A stretch of 64,000 nt of DNA from assembly GCF_030499575.1 (NCBI RefSeq), contig NZ_JASTLC010000001.1, positions 5,728,001 to 5,792,000 of the forward strand, written 5' to 3'. A program made the translations under genes and the position numbers. The notes beneath the pieces are model-generated. The model ran no database searches. It was not told the origin of the DNA and saw nothing but the letters and a program-made list of their open reading frames with translations. The stretch comes from Streptomyces sp. DG2A-72 (GTDB taxonomy: Bacteria > Actinomycetota > Actinomycetes > Streptomycetales > Streptomycetaceae). Of the stretch, positions 32,979-41,561 are shown piece by piece; the first letter of the stretch is position 1; each line of letters starts with the position of its first letter.

Positions 32979-35384
32979 ATGGCGGGGCTTTCTACCCCTC
33001 ATCAGCTGGACCATCCCACTACCTTCGCAGCCGCAGTACTGACCGACGACAACCGCATCCTCGTGGTGATCATCGGTGTCGTCGCGCTGGCGGCACTCGT
33101 GGTCGCAGGTGTCCTGGTACGCCAGGTGCTCGCGGCCGGCGAAGGCACCGACAGTATGAAGAAGATCGCAACAGCCATCCAGGAAGGCGCGAACGCCTAT
33201 CTGGCCCGGCAGTTGCGCACGCTCGGCGTATTCGCCGTCGTCGTGTTCTTCCTGCTCATGCTGCTACCCGCGGACGACTGGAATCAGCGCGCCGGCCGAT
33301 CGGTGTTCTTCTTGATCGGTGCGGCGTTCTCGGCGGCCACCGGCTATATCGGTATGTGGCTCGCCGTACGGAGCAATGTGCGAGTCGCCGCCGCCGCGCG
33401 CGAGGCGACCCCCGCGGAGGGTGAGCCGGAAAAGGATCTCACCGCCGTCTCGCACAAAGCCATGAAGATCGCTTTCCGCACGGGCGGCGTCGTCGGCATG
33501 TTCACAGTGGGGCTCGGTCTGCTGGGCGCCTCCTGTGTGGTGCTGGCGTACGCGGCCGACGCGCCGAAGGTGCTCGAGGGATTCGGCCTCGGGGCCGCCC
33601 TCATCGCCATGTTCATGCGTGTCGGCGGCGGCATCTTCACCAAGGCCGCCGACGTCGGCGCCGACCTGGTCGGCAAGGTCGAGAAGGGCATTCCGGAGGA
33701 CGATCCGCGCAATGCCGCGACCATCGCCGACAACGTGGGCGACAACGTCGGCGACTGCGCGGGCATGGCGGCCGACCTCTTCGAGTCGTACGCCGTGACG
33801 CTCGTTGCCGCGCTGATCCTCGGCTCGGCCGCCTTCGGCGACGCCGGACTCGGCTTCCCGCTGCTCGTGCCCGCGATCGGCGTGATCACGGCCATGATCG
33901 GCATCTTCGCCGTGGCGCCCCGCCGGTCCGACCGCAGCGGCATGACGGCGATCAACCGCGGGTTCTTCATCTCCGCGGTGATCTCGCTCGTGCTGGTCGC
34001 GATCGCCGTCTTCATCTATCTGCCGTCGTCGTACGCCGAACTCGACGGCGTCACCGACGCGACCATCGCCGCCAAGGACGGCGACCCGCGGATCCTCGCG
34101 CTCGTAGCGGTGGCGATCGGCATCGTGCTCGCCGCTGTCATCCAGCAGCTGACCGGCTACTTCACCGAAACCACCCGCCGACCCGTGCGGGACGTCGGCA
34201 AGACCTCGCTGACCGGCCCGGCCACCGTCGTCCTCGCCGGTATCTCCCTGGGCCTCGAATCGGCCGTCTACACCGCCCTGTTGATCGGCCTCGGCGTGTA
34301 CGGGGCGTTCCTGCTCGGCGGTACGTCGATCATGCTGGCACTGTTCGCGGTGGCGCTCGCCGGTACCGGTCTGCTCACCACGGTCGGTGTGATCGTCGCG
34401 ATGGACACCTTCGGTCCGGTCTCCGACAACGCGCAGGGCATCGCCGAGATGTCCGGTGACGTGACGGGCGCCGGCGCGCAGGTGCTCACCGACCTGGACG
34501 CGGTCGGCAACACCACCAAGGCCATCACCAAGGGCATCGCCATCGCCACCGCGGTTCTCGCGGCATCGGCGCTCTTCGGGTCGTACCGTGACGCGATCAC
34601 GACCGGCGCGCGGGACGTCGGCGAGAAACTGACCGGCGAGGGCGCGCCGCTGAACCTGATGATGGACATCTCGCAGCCCAACAACCTCGTCGGCCTCATC
34701 GCGGGTGCGGCGGTCGTCTTCCTCTTCTCGGGGCTGGCGATCAACGCGGTCTCGCGGTCGGCGGGGGCCGTGGTGTACGAGGTGCGACGGCAGTTCCGTG
34801 AGCGGCCCGGGATCATGGACTACACGGAGAAGCCGGAGTACGGCAAGGTCGTGGACATCTGCACCAGAGACGCCCTCAGGGAGCTCACGACGCCCGGTCT
34901 GCTGGCCGTCATGGCGCCCATCGCCATCGGGTTCACGCTCGGCGTCGGCGCGCTCGGCGCGTTCCTCGCGGGCGCGATCGGCACCGGCACGCTGATGGCG
35001 GTGTTCCTCGCCAACTCCGGCGGCGCCTGGGACAACGCCAAGAAGCTCGTCGAGGACGGTCACCACGGAGGCAAGGGCAGCGAGGCCCACGCCGCCACGG
35101 TCATCGGCGACACGGTCGGCGACCCCTTCAAGGACACCGCAGGGCCCGCGATCAACCCGCTGCTGAAGGTCATGAACCTGGTGGCACTGCTGATCGCACC
35201 CGCGGTGATCAAGTTCAGCTACGGCGAGGACAAGAGCGTCGGTGTCCGCATCGCGATCGCGGTCCTCTCGCTGCTGGTGATCGTCGGCGCGGTCTACATC
35301 TCCAAGCGGCGCGGCATCGCCGTGAGTGACGAAGGCAACGCCGAACGGGTCGCCAAACCGGCCGATCCCGCGGTGGTTTCGTAG
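32979..35384 (+). CDS. hppA: Membrane-bound H+-translocating pyrophosphatase
   Basis: 801 residues, ATG 32979 after AAGGAGG. About 15-16 hydrophobic segments. Substrate-binding motifs: G-G-G-I-F-T-K-A-A-D-V-G-A-D-L-V and D-D-P-R-N-A-A-T-I-A-D-N-V-G-D-N-V-G-D-C. The C-terminal D-N-A-K-K and G-D-T-V-G-D-P-F-K-D set is also present. The G-N-T-T-K-A segment has Lys where K+-dependent enzymes have Ala, which marks the K+-independent H+-PPase class. It couples pyrophosphate hydrolysis to proton export. Monocistronic between two terminators. Confidence 0.96.
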   Translation: MAGLSTPHQLDHPTTFAAAVLTDDNRILVVIIGVVALAALVVAGVLVRQVLAAGEGTDSMKKIATAIQEGANAYLARQLRTLGVFAVVVFFLLMLLPADDWNQRAGRSVFFLIGAAFSAATGYIGMWLAVRSNVRVAAAAREATPAEGEPEKDLTAVSHKAMKIAFRTGGVVGMFTVGLGLLGASCVVLAYAADAPKVLEGFGLGAALIAMFMRVGGGIFTKAADVGADLVGKVEKGIPEDDPRNAATIADNVGDNVGDCAGMAADLFESYAVTLVAALILGSAAFGDAGLGFPLLVPAIGVITAMIGIFAVAPRRSDRSGMTAINRGFFISAVISLVLVAIAVFIYLPSSYAELDGVTDATIAAKDGDPRILALVAVAIGIVLAAVIQQLTGYFTETTRRPVRDVGKTSLTGPATVVLAGISLGLESAVYTALLIGLGVYGAFLLGGTSIMLALFAVALAGTGLLTTVGVIVAMDTFGPVSDNAQGIAEMSGDVTGAGAQVLTDLDAVGNTTKAITKGIAIATAVLAASALFGSYRDAITTGARDVGEKLTGEGAPLNLMMDISQPNNLVGLIAGAAVVFLFSGLAINAVSRSAGAVVYEVRRQFRERPGIMDYTEKPEYGKVVDICTRDALRELTTPGLLAVMAPIAIGFTLGVGALGAFLAGAIGTGTLMAVFLANSGGAWDNAKKLVEDGHHGGKGSEAHAATVIGDTVGDPFKDTAGPAINPLLKVMNLVALLIAPAVIKFSYGEDKSVGVRIAIAVLSLLVIVGAVYISKRRGIAVSDEGNAERVAKPADPAVVS

Positions 35385-35405
35385 GCGGTCTTACGACGCC
35401 CAGCT

Positions 35406-35455
35406 CACGGGGCGGGCGGGCGGCGCGCATTGACGCGTCGTCCGCCCGCCCCGTG
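35406..35455 (+). terminator. Terminator of hppA
   Basis: A 14-bp perfect stem (CACGGGGCGGGCGG at 35406-35419, complement at 35442-35455) with a 22-base loop. No long T-run. Confidence 0.7.
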
Positions 35456-35596
35456 CGTGTTCACGCCTTGTGCCGTGACCCTTCTCTCTCTGGTGTAAAT
35501 CACATGAAAAGGGTTCTTAGTGGACCTTCGGCGTGTAGTTGTCGCCCGTCCGGCGTGTATGTTCCGGGGCCGAGAGCCATGGAAGGGACCAAACCG

Positions 35597-36178
35597 GTGA
35601 ACAAGAAGCTCGCGGCCGCACTGTCCGGCGGTGCGGTACTGGTACTGGCGCTGTCGGCATGCAGCGGCGACGAGAGCAACGAGGAGCTCGACGCCTGGGC
35701 CAAGAAGATCTGCAACACGGCCACGGCGCCGAACGCGAAGATCGCCGCAGCCGACGCCGCGATCAACAAGGTGGCCACGGACAGCGAGCCCGAGGAGCTC
35801 CAGAAGGTCGATTCCAAGTCATTCGGAGACCTTGCCGATGGCTTCAAGGAGCGGGCGACCCACCTTCAGGACGCCGGAGCGCCTCCGGGTGTCGACGGCG
35901 GTGCGACCAAGCAGCAGGACGCCGTCAAGAAGCTCAACGCCGTCTCCACGGCCTACGCCGACCTGAAGAAGCAGGTCGATGCGCTGAACACGAAGGACCA
36001 GGCGAAGTTCGCGTCCGGGCTCAATGAGCTGTCGAACGGGATGAAGGACGTGGTGACCCTGCGCAAGAACGCGGTCGCCGCGCTCAAGCAGCTGGAAGAG
36101 GGCGACGCCAAGGCGTCTCTGGTCAAGCAGGAGAGCTGCAAGAAGGCAGCCGCGTCGGCCTCGGCCACTGACAGCTGA
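35597..36178 (+). CDS. Small secreted lipoprotein of unknown function
   Basis: 193 residues from GTG 35597 (GGAAGGGACC upstream). A longer in-frame reading from 35,453 is unlikely. The signal peptide K-K-L-A-A-A-L-S-G-G ends in the lipobox L-S-A-C (Cys about residue 22). The mature part is helical and charged, with heptad-like repeats (L-K-K-Q-V-D-A-L-N; V-A-A-L-K-Q-L-E-E). Ends in an A/S-rich tail. Probably anchored to the outside of the membrane. Role not known. Confidence 0.75.
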   Translation: MNKKLAAALSGGAVLVLALSACSGDESNEELDAWAKKICNTATAPNAKIAAADAAINKVATDSEPEELQKVDSKSFGDLADGFKERATHLQDAGAPPGVDGGATKQQDAVKKLNAVSTAYADLKKQVDALNTKDQAKFASGLNELSNGMKDVVTLRKNAVAALKQLEEGDAKASLVKQESCKKAAASASATDS

Positions 36179-36277
36179 GGCACCACCGCGGCCGGACGCA
36201 GAGCCTGCGCGCCCATCGCCGCGCCACCAAGGCCCGACCCAGAGCCCTTGCGGCCCGGTGCGGGTCACAATGTGGGC

Positions 36278-37795
36278 GTGAGTAACTCCAGCCTGTCCTC
36301 GCTGCCCTCCATCGACCGCCCCGAGATCACCTCCCGCCTCCGGGACGCCCTGCTCGCGGCCTCCTTCACCGCCGACGGACTGCTCGAGCTGCTCGGCGCG
36401 CCCGCGTACGCGGCGCTCGCACGGAGCGAAACCGTGCCCGCGCTCCGGGCGACCCGCGGCGACACGCCGCTGGAGATGCTCGTACGGCTGTTCCTGTTGC
36501 AGCAGCCCGTGCCGCACGCGCGCGTGGCGGACGTTCTGCCGCTCGCGGAGTGCCTGGAGGGCGGGTGGCTGGTGTCCATCGGCGGGGACGAGGTCGCGGC
36601 CACCGTGGATGTACGGCCGTACGGCGGGCCCGGTGGCGAGGACTGGTTCATCGTGTCCGACCTGGGGTGCGCGGTCGGCGGGGCCGGTGGGATCGGCAGC
36701 CGGGACGAGCGCGTCGTGCTGGGCGTGGGCGGCGCCTCCACGACCCTGGCCGGCATCACCGTACGTACGCCCGTCTCCGCCGCCCTCGACCTCGGCACCG
36801 GCTCCGGGATCCAGGCCCTGCACGCCGCGCAGCACGCCACGCGCGTGACGGCGACCGACGTCAACCCGCGCGCGTTGCACATCACCGCGCTCACGCTGGC
36901 GCTGTCGGGCGCCCCGGGGGCCGACCTCAGGGAGGGCTCGCTGTTCGAGCCGGTCCGGGACGGTGAGACGTACGACCTGATCGTGTCGAACCCGCCGTTC
37001 GTGATCTCGCCGGGGGCGCGGCTGACCTACCGGGACGGCGGGATGGGCGGGGACGATCTGTGCCGCTCGCTCGTTCAGGGGGCGGGGGAACGGCTGCGGG
37101 AGGGCGGGTTCGCGCAGCTCCTCGCCAACTGGCAGCACGTGGAGGGGGAGGACTGGCAGGACAGGATCAGGTCGTGGGTGCCGCGCGGGTGCGATGCGTG
37201 GATCGTGCAGCGCGAGGTGCAGGACGTCACGCAGTACGCCGAGCTGTGGCTCAGGGACGCCGGCGACCACCGGGGCGACCCGGCCGAGTACCAGGCGCGG
37301 TACGACGCGTGGCTGGACGAGTTCGAGGCGCGCAAGGTGAAGGCGGTCGGCTTCGGCTGGATCACGCTGCGCAGGACGGGGACGGCCGTGCCCTCGGTGA
37401 CGGTCGAGGAGTGGCCGCATCCGGTCGAACAGCCGCTCGGTGAGACGGTCCGGGCGCACTTCGACCGCCTCGACTTCCTGCGCACGCACGACGACGCCGA
37501 CCTGCTCGAAGGCCACTTCCGGCTCGGCGCCGAGATCGTCCAGGAGCAGGTCGGGCTGCCCGGCGCCGAGGACCCGGAGCACGTGGTGCTGCGCCAGCAC
37601 CGCGGTATGCGCCGGGCCACCAAGGTGGACACGGTCGGCGCGGGCTTCGCGGGCGTCTGCGACGGCACGCTGAGCGCGGGCCGCATCCTGGATGCCATCG
37701 CCCAACTGATGGGCGAGGACCCCGTCCTGCTGCGCGACCGCACGCCCGCGCAGATCCGGCTGCTGGTGGAACAGGGGTTCCTCGATCCGGCGTAG
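36278..37795 (+). CDS. N-6/N-5 type methyltransferase with SNPPF motif
   Basis: 505 residues from GTG 36278. The N-terminal helical domain spans about 1-160. SAM motif A-L-D-L-G-T-G-S-G-I-Q-A-L lies near residue 170, V-T-A-T-D-V-N-P-R-A follows, and the catalytic S-N-P-P-F-V-I-S-P lies near 235. The NPPF motif is that of enzymes methylating amide or amino nitrogen (PrmC/HemK, RsmC, N6-adenine). A C-terminal extension of 200 residues is typical of the actinobacterial DUF7059/DUF7782 proteins. The likely target is rRNA or protein. Conserved next to topA in Streptomyces. Confidence 0.8.
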   Translation: MSNSSLSSLPSIDRPEITSRLRDALLAASFTADGLLELLGAPAYAALARSETVPALRATRGDTPLEMLVRLFLLQQPVPHARVADVLPLAECLEGGWLVSIGGDEVAATVDVRPYGGPGGEDWFIVSDLGCAVGGAGGIGSRDERVVLGVGGASTTLAGITVRTPVSAALDLGTGSGIQALHAAQHATRVTATDVNPRALHITALTLALSGAPGADLREGSLFEPVRDGETYDLIVSNPPFVISPGARLTYRDGGMGGDDLCRSLVQGAGERLREGGFAQLLANWQHVEGEDWQDRIRSWVPRGCDAWIVQREVQDVTQYAELWLRDAGDHRGDPAEYQARYDAWLDEFEARKVKAVGFGWITLRRTGTAVPSVTVEEWPHPVEQPLGETVRAHFDRLDFLRTHDDADLLEGHFRLGAEIVQEQVGLPGAEDPEHVVLRQHRGMRRATKVDTVGAGFAGVCDGTLSAGRILDAIAQLMGEDPVLLRDRTPAQIRLLVEQGFLDPA

Positions 37796-38085
37796 GGACG
37801 AGGCCTGCGGTCAGTGGGCACGGATTTGTTCCGGCGCCGAATGGAATGAGCCAGAAGAAGGGCAGCGACAACTCGATCAAGTTGTGCCGCGACAAAATCG
37901 AGTCGACCTGGGAACCCGGTTCGGAGCCGGTCGAGATCGGGCCGAGACCGGTCAGCGTTCGTCGGCGGATGATCCACAGCCGCGCCGGTCCCTCGTTCAC
38001 CCGAGGTTCGCCGGGTCGCCGTCCGCACGTGTCAGCCTCCCGGCACTGGGCACGCGTGGACGGGAGAAAAGGGGCACAAAGGGCC

Positions 38086-38283
38086 ATGGAGAGCGGACCG
38101 GCGATCTTCGCGGGTGTGGTGTTCGCCCTGTTCGGCAGCGGACTGCTGGTGTGGACGGCGGTGCGCGTACGACACCGCGAACCCGTCGCCCACGGTGTGA
38201 GCCCCGTCGCATCGGCGACCCTCGCGACCATCGCCGCGGTGATCGCGCTGATCCTCGGAACGTGGTGCTTCACCCGCGTCTGA
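38086..38283 (+). CDS. Small two-helix membrane protein
   Basis: 65 residues from ATG 38086. Two hydrophobic segments: A-I-F-A-G-V-V-F-A-L-F-G-S-G-L-L-V-W and T-L-A-T-I-A-A-V-I-A-L-I-L-G-T-W, separated by a basic loop with a His. A longer reading from 37,846 lacks a sensible start. No function is recognised. Position just upstream of topA is conserved in the genus. Confidence 0.65.
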   Translation: MESGPAIFAGVVFALFGSGLLVWTAVRVRHREPVAHGVSPVASATLATIAAVIALILGTWCFTRV

Positions 38284-38531
38284 GAACCGCCCGGGGACAG
38301 GGACTTCGATAATGAGGAGGTCACCCTCCGGATAGGTTCGAAAAGGCCGGTGGGCACTCCGGGCGGCAGGAATGGCGGGAGTCGGGTTACCGTTCGAGTG
38401 GCCGTTGCGGGCTTTTCCCGTTTGACACGGGGGCGGGATGTACCGTCACACTCCGCAGCGTCAGCATGACCCGACCCCGGGAACCAAGACCTGGGGAGTG
38501 ACCCCAGCGTCGACCGGAGAGAAGAGCGAAG

Positions 38532-41372
38532 TTGTCCCCGACCAGCGACACCGCACACGGCGGCCGCCGACTCGTCATCGTCGAGTCGCCTGCCAAGGCG
38601 AAGACGATCAAGGGCTATCTCGGCCCCGGCTACGTCGTCGAAGCGAGCGTCGGGCACATCCGCGACCTCCCCAACGGCGCCGCGGAGGTGCCGGAGAAGT
38701 ACACCGGCGAGGTCCGCCGCCTCGGTGTGGACGTCGAGCACGACTTCGAGCCGATCTATGTCGTCAACGCCGACAAGAGGGCCCAGGTCAAGAAGCTCAA
38801 GGATCTGCTGAAGGACTCCGACGAGCTCTACCTCGCCACCGATGAGGACCGCGAGGGCGAGGCCATCGCCTGGCACCTCCAGGAGGTGCTCAAGCCCAAG
38901 GTCCCGGTCAAGCGGATGGTCTTCCACGAGATCACCAAGGCCGCGATCCAGGCCGCCGTCGCCAACCCGCGCGAGCTCAACCAGAAGCTCGTCGACGCCC
39001 AGGAGACCCGCCGCATCCTCGACCGTCTCTACGGCTACGAGGTCTCGCCGGTCCTGTGGAAGAAGGTCATGCCGCGCCTGTCGGCCGGCCGTGTCCAGTC
39101 GGTCGCCACCCGACTCGTGGTGGAGCGGGAACGCGAGCGCATCGCGTTTCGTTCTGCTGAGTACTGGGACCTGACGGGCACCTTCGCGACCGGCCGCGCA
39201 GGGGATTCGTCGGACCCGTCGTCGCTGGTCGCCCGCCTTCAGACCGTCGACGGCAGGCGGGTCGCGCAGGGCCGTGACTTCGACTCCCTGGGACAACTCA
39301 AGAGCGCGAACATCCTCCACCTCGACGAGGCGAACGCCCGCGCCCTGGCCGCCGCCCTGGAGCGGACGCAGTTCTCCGTCCGGTCCGTCGAGTCCAAGCC
39401 GTACCGCCGCTCGCCGTACGCCCCGTTCCGTACGACGACGTTGCAGCAGGAGGCCAGCCGCAAGCTCGGCTTCGGCGCGAAGGCCACGATGCAGGTCGCG
39501 CAGAAGCTGTACGAGAACGGCTACATCACGTACATGCGTACGGACTCCACGACGCTGAGCGACACCGCCATCGGGGCCGCCCGCGCCCAGGTCACGCAGC
39601 TGTACGGCGCCGACTACCTGCCGTCGTCCCCGCGGACGTACGCCGGGAAGGTCAAGAACGCGCAGGAGGCGCACGAGGCGATCCGCCCCTCGGGCGACCG
39701 CTTCCGCACGCCTGCCGAGACCGGACTGACCGGCGACCAGTTCAAGCTGTACGAGCTGATCTGGAAGCGGACCGTCGCCTCCCAGATGAAGGACGCGACC
39801 GGTAACTCCGTCACGGTGAAGATCGGTGGCACCGCCGCCGACGGCCGCGACGTCGAATTCAGCGCGTCCGGCAAGACGATCACGTTCCACGGCTTCCTGA
39901 AGGCGTACGTCGAGGGCGCCGACGACCCGAACGCGGAGCTGGACGACCGCGAGCGCCGCCTGCCCCAGGTGCGCGAGGGCGACGGGCTCAGCGCCGAGGA
40001 GATCACGGTCGACGGGCACGCCACCAAGCCCCCGGCCCGCTACACCGAGGCCAGCCTGGTCAAGGAGCTCGAAGAGCGCGAGATCGGCCGCCCGTCGACG
40101 TATGCGTCGATCATCGGCACGATCCTCGACCGCGGCTATGTGTTCAAGAAGGGCACGGCACTCGTCCCGTCCTTCCTGTCCTTCGCTGTGGTCAACCTCC
40201 TGGAGAAGCACTTCGGGCGGCTCGTCGACTACGGCTTCACCGCCAAGATGGAGGACGACCTCGACCGCATCGCGCGCGGCGAGGCGCGGGCCGTGCCGTG
40301 GCTGAGGCGGTTCTACTTCGGTGAGGGCGACGCGGCCGGTGCCGCTGACGCCGGGAACGGCGACGGGGACCACCTCGGCGGCCTCAAGGAGTTGGTGACC
40401 GACCTGGGTGCGATCGACGCGCGCGAGGTGTCGTCGTTCCCGGTGGGCAACGACATCGTGCTGCGGGTCGGGCGCTACGGCCCGTACATCGAGCGCGGCG
40501 AGAAGGACACCGAGCAGCACCAGCGCGCGGACGTGCCCGAGGACCTCGCCCCGGACGAGCTGTCCGTCGAATTCGCGGAGGAGCTGCTCGCCAAGCCGAG
40601 CGGGGACTTCGAGCTGGGTGCCGACCCGGAGACGGGCCACCAGATCATCGCCAAGGACGGCCGCTACGGCCCGTACGTCACCGAGGTGCTCCCCGAGGGC
40701 ACCCCGAAGACCGGCAAGAACGCCGTAAAGCCGCGTACGGCCTCGCTGTTCAAGTCGATGTCTCTCGACACGGTGACGCTCGAGGACGCGCTGAAGCTGA
40801 TGTCGCTGCCGCGTGTCGTCGGCACCGATGCCGAGGGCCAGGAGATCACCGCGCAGAACGGGCGCTACGGGCCGTACCTGAAGAAGGGCACGGACTCGCG
40901 TTCGCTGCAGTCGGAGGAGCAGCTCTTCACGATCACCCTCGAAGAGGCACTGGCGATCTACGCCCAGCCCAAGCAGCGCGGCCGGGCCGCCGCCAAGCCG
41001 CCGCTGAAGGAGCTGGGCGAGGACCCGGTCAGCGGGAAGCCCGTCGTCGTCAAGGACGGCCGCTTCGGGCCGTACGTCACCGACGGCGAGACCAACGCGA
41101 CCCTGCGGTCCGGCGACAGCGTCGAGGAGATCACCCCGGAGCGCGGCTTCGAACTGCTCGCCGAGAAGCGGGCGAAGGCGCCCGCCAAGAAGACGGCGAA
41201 GAAGACGGCCGCGAAGAAGGCCCCGGCGAAGAAGGCTCCGGCCAAGAAGACGGCTGCCAAGAAGACCGCGGCGAAGAAGACAACGACGACGGCGAAGAAG
41301 ACGGCCGCGAAGACGGCGGCGGCCAAGAAGGCGACGGCTTCGAACTCGGCGGCGTCTTCGGCGAAGGACTGA
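38532..41372 (+). CDS. topA: DNA topoisomerase I
   Basis: 946 residues from TTG 38532. Toprim: R-R-L-V-I-V-E-S-P-A-K-A-K-T-I and T-D-E-D-R-E-G-E-A-I-A-W-H (acidic triad). Catalytic Tyr is in I-T-Y-M-R-T-D-S-T. Four C-terminal repeats each centre on G-R-Y-G-P-Y (or G-R-F-G-P-Y). The tail is a long Lys/Ala run (A-K-K-T-A-A-K-K type) instead of zinc fingers, as known for Streptomyces TopA, where the basic tail increases processivity. Relaxes negative supercoils. Upstream is TTGACA at 38,420, but no -10 at normal spacing. Confidence 0.97.
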   Translation: MSPTSDTAHGGRRLVIVESPAKAKTIKGYLGPGYVVEASVGHIRDLPNGAAEVPEKYTGEVRRLGVDVEHDFEPIYVVNADKRAQVKKLKDLLKDSDELYLATDEDREGEAIAWHLQEVLKPKVPVKRMVFHEITKAAIQAAVANPRELNQKLVDAQETRRILDRLYGYEVSPVLWKKVMPRLSAGRVQSVATRLVVERERERIAFRSAEYWDLTGTFATGRAGDSSDPSSLVARLQTVDGRRVAQGRDFDSLGQLKSANILHLDEANARALAAALERTQFSVRSVESKPYRRSPYAPFRTTTLQQEASRKLGFGAKATMQVAQKLYENGYITYMRTDSTTLSDTAIGAARAQVTQLYGADYLPSSPRTYAGKVKNAQEAHEAIRPSGDRFRTPAETGLTGDQFKLYELIWKRTVASQMKDATGNSVTVKIGGTAADGRDVEFSASGKTITFHGFLKAYVEGADDPNAELDDRERRLPQVREGDGLSAEEITVDGHATKPPARYTEASLVKELEEREIGRPSTYASIIGTILDRGYVFKKGTALVPSFLSFAVVNLLEKHFGRLVDYGFTAKMEDDLDRIARGEARAVPWLRRFYFGEGDAAGAADAGNGDGDHLGGLKELVTDLGAIDAREVSSFPVGNDIVLRVGRYGPYIERGEKDTEQHQRADVPEDLAPDELSVEFAEELLAKPSGDFELGADPETGHQIIAKDGRYGPYVTEVLPEGTPKTGKNAVKPRTASLFKSMSLDTVTLEDALKLMSLPRVVGTDAEGQEITAQNGRYGPYLKKGTDSRSLQSEEQLFTITLEEALAIYAQPKQRGRAAAKPPLKELGEDPVSGKPVVVKDGRFGPYVTDGETNATLRSGDSVEEITPERGFELLAEKRAKAPAKKTAKKTAAKKAPAKKAPAKKTAAKKTAAKKTTTTAKKTAAKTAAAKKATASNSAASSAKD

Positions 41373-41420
41373 TTCGGCGAAGGACTGATTCGGCGAAGGA
41401 CTGATTCGGCGGAGGACTGA
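41361..41420 (+). repeat. 16-bp tandem repeat across the topA stop
   Basis: GCGAAGGACTGATTCG occurs exactly at 41361-41376, 41377-41392 and 41393-41408, with a partial fourth copy to 41420. Each copy contains TGA, so the first copy supplies the stop codon of topA and the others lie in the 3' untranslated region. Confidence 0.9.
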
Positions 41421-41473
41421 GGCTCACCGCGCGTCGTGTGAGCGTCCGTATCTTCACTTCTGGTTCGCAAAAG

Positions 41474-41508
41474 GCGCGCCCCGGCAACGCTTTGGTGTCG
41501 GGGCGCGC
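41474..41508. terminator. Hairpin between topA and tmk
   Basis: GCGCGCCCCG at 41474-41483 pairs exactly with 41499-41508, 15-base loop, no T-run. Probable topA terminator. Confidence 0.55.
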
Positions 41509-41561
41509 GCACGTTCGGACGGGCGCGTCGGGCTGTCGGTGGCTGCCGATAGGCTGAATGC

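Noticed and set aside
38418..38450. topA promoter with TTGACA
   Set aside because: The nearest -10-like hexamer is only 13 bases away. The spacing is wrong, so no promoter is called.
37362..40640. A 1092-codon minus-strand frame opposite topA
   Set aside because: Same reason. TopA motifs on the plus strand are unambiguous.
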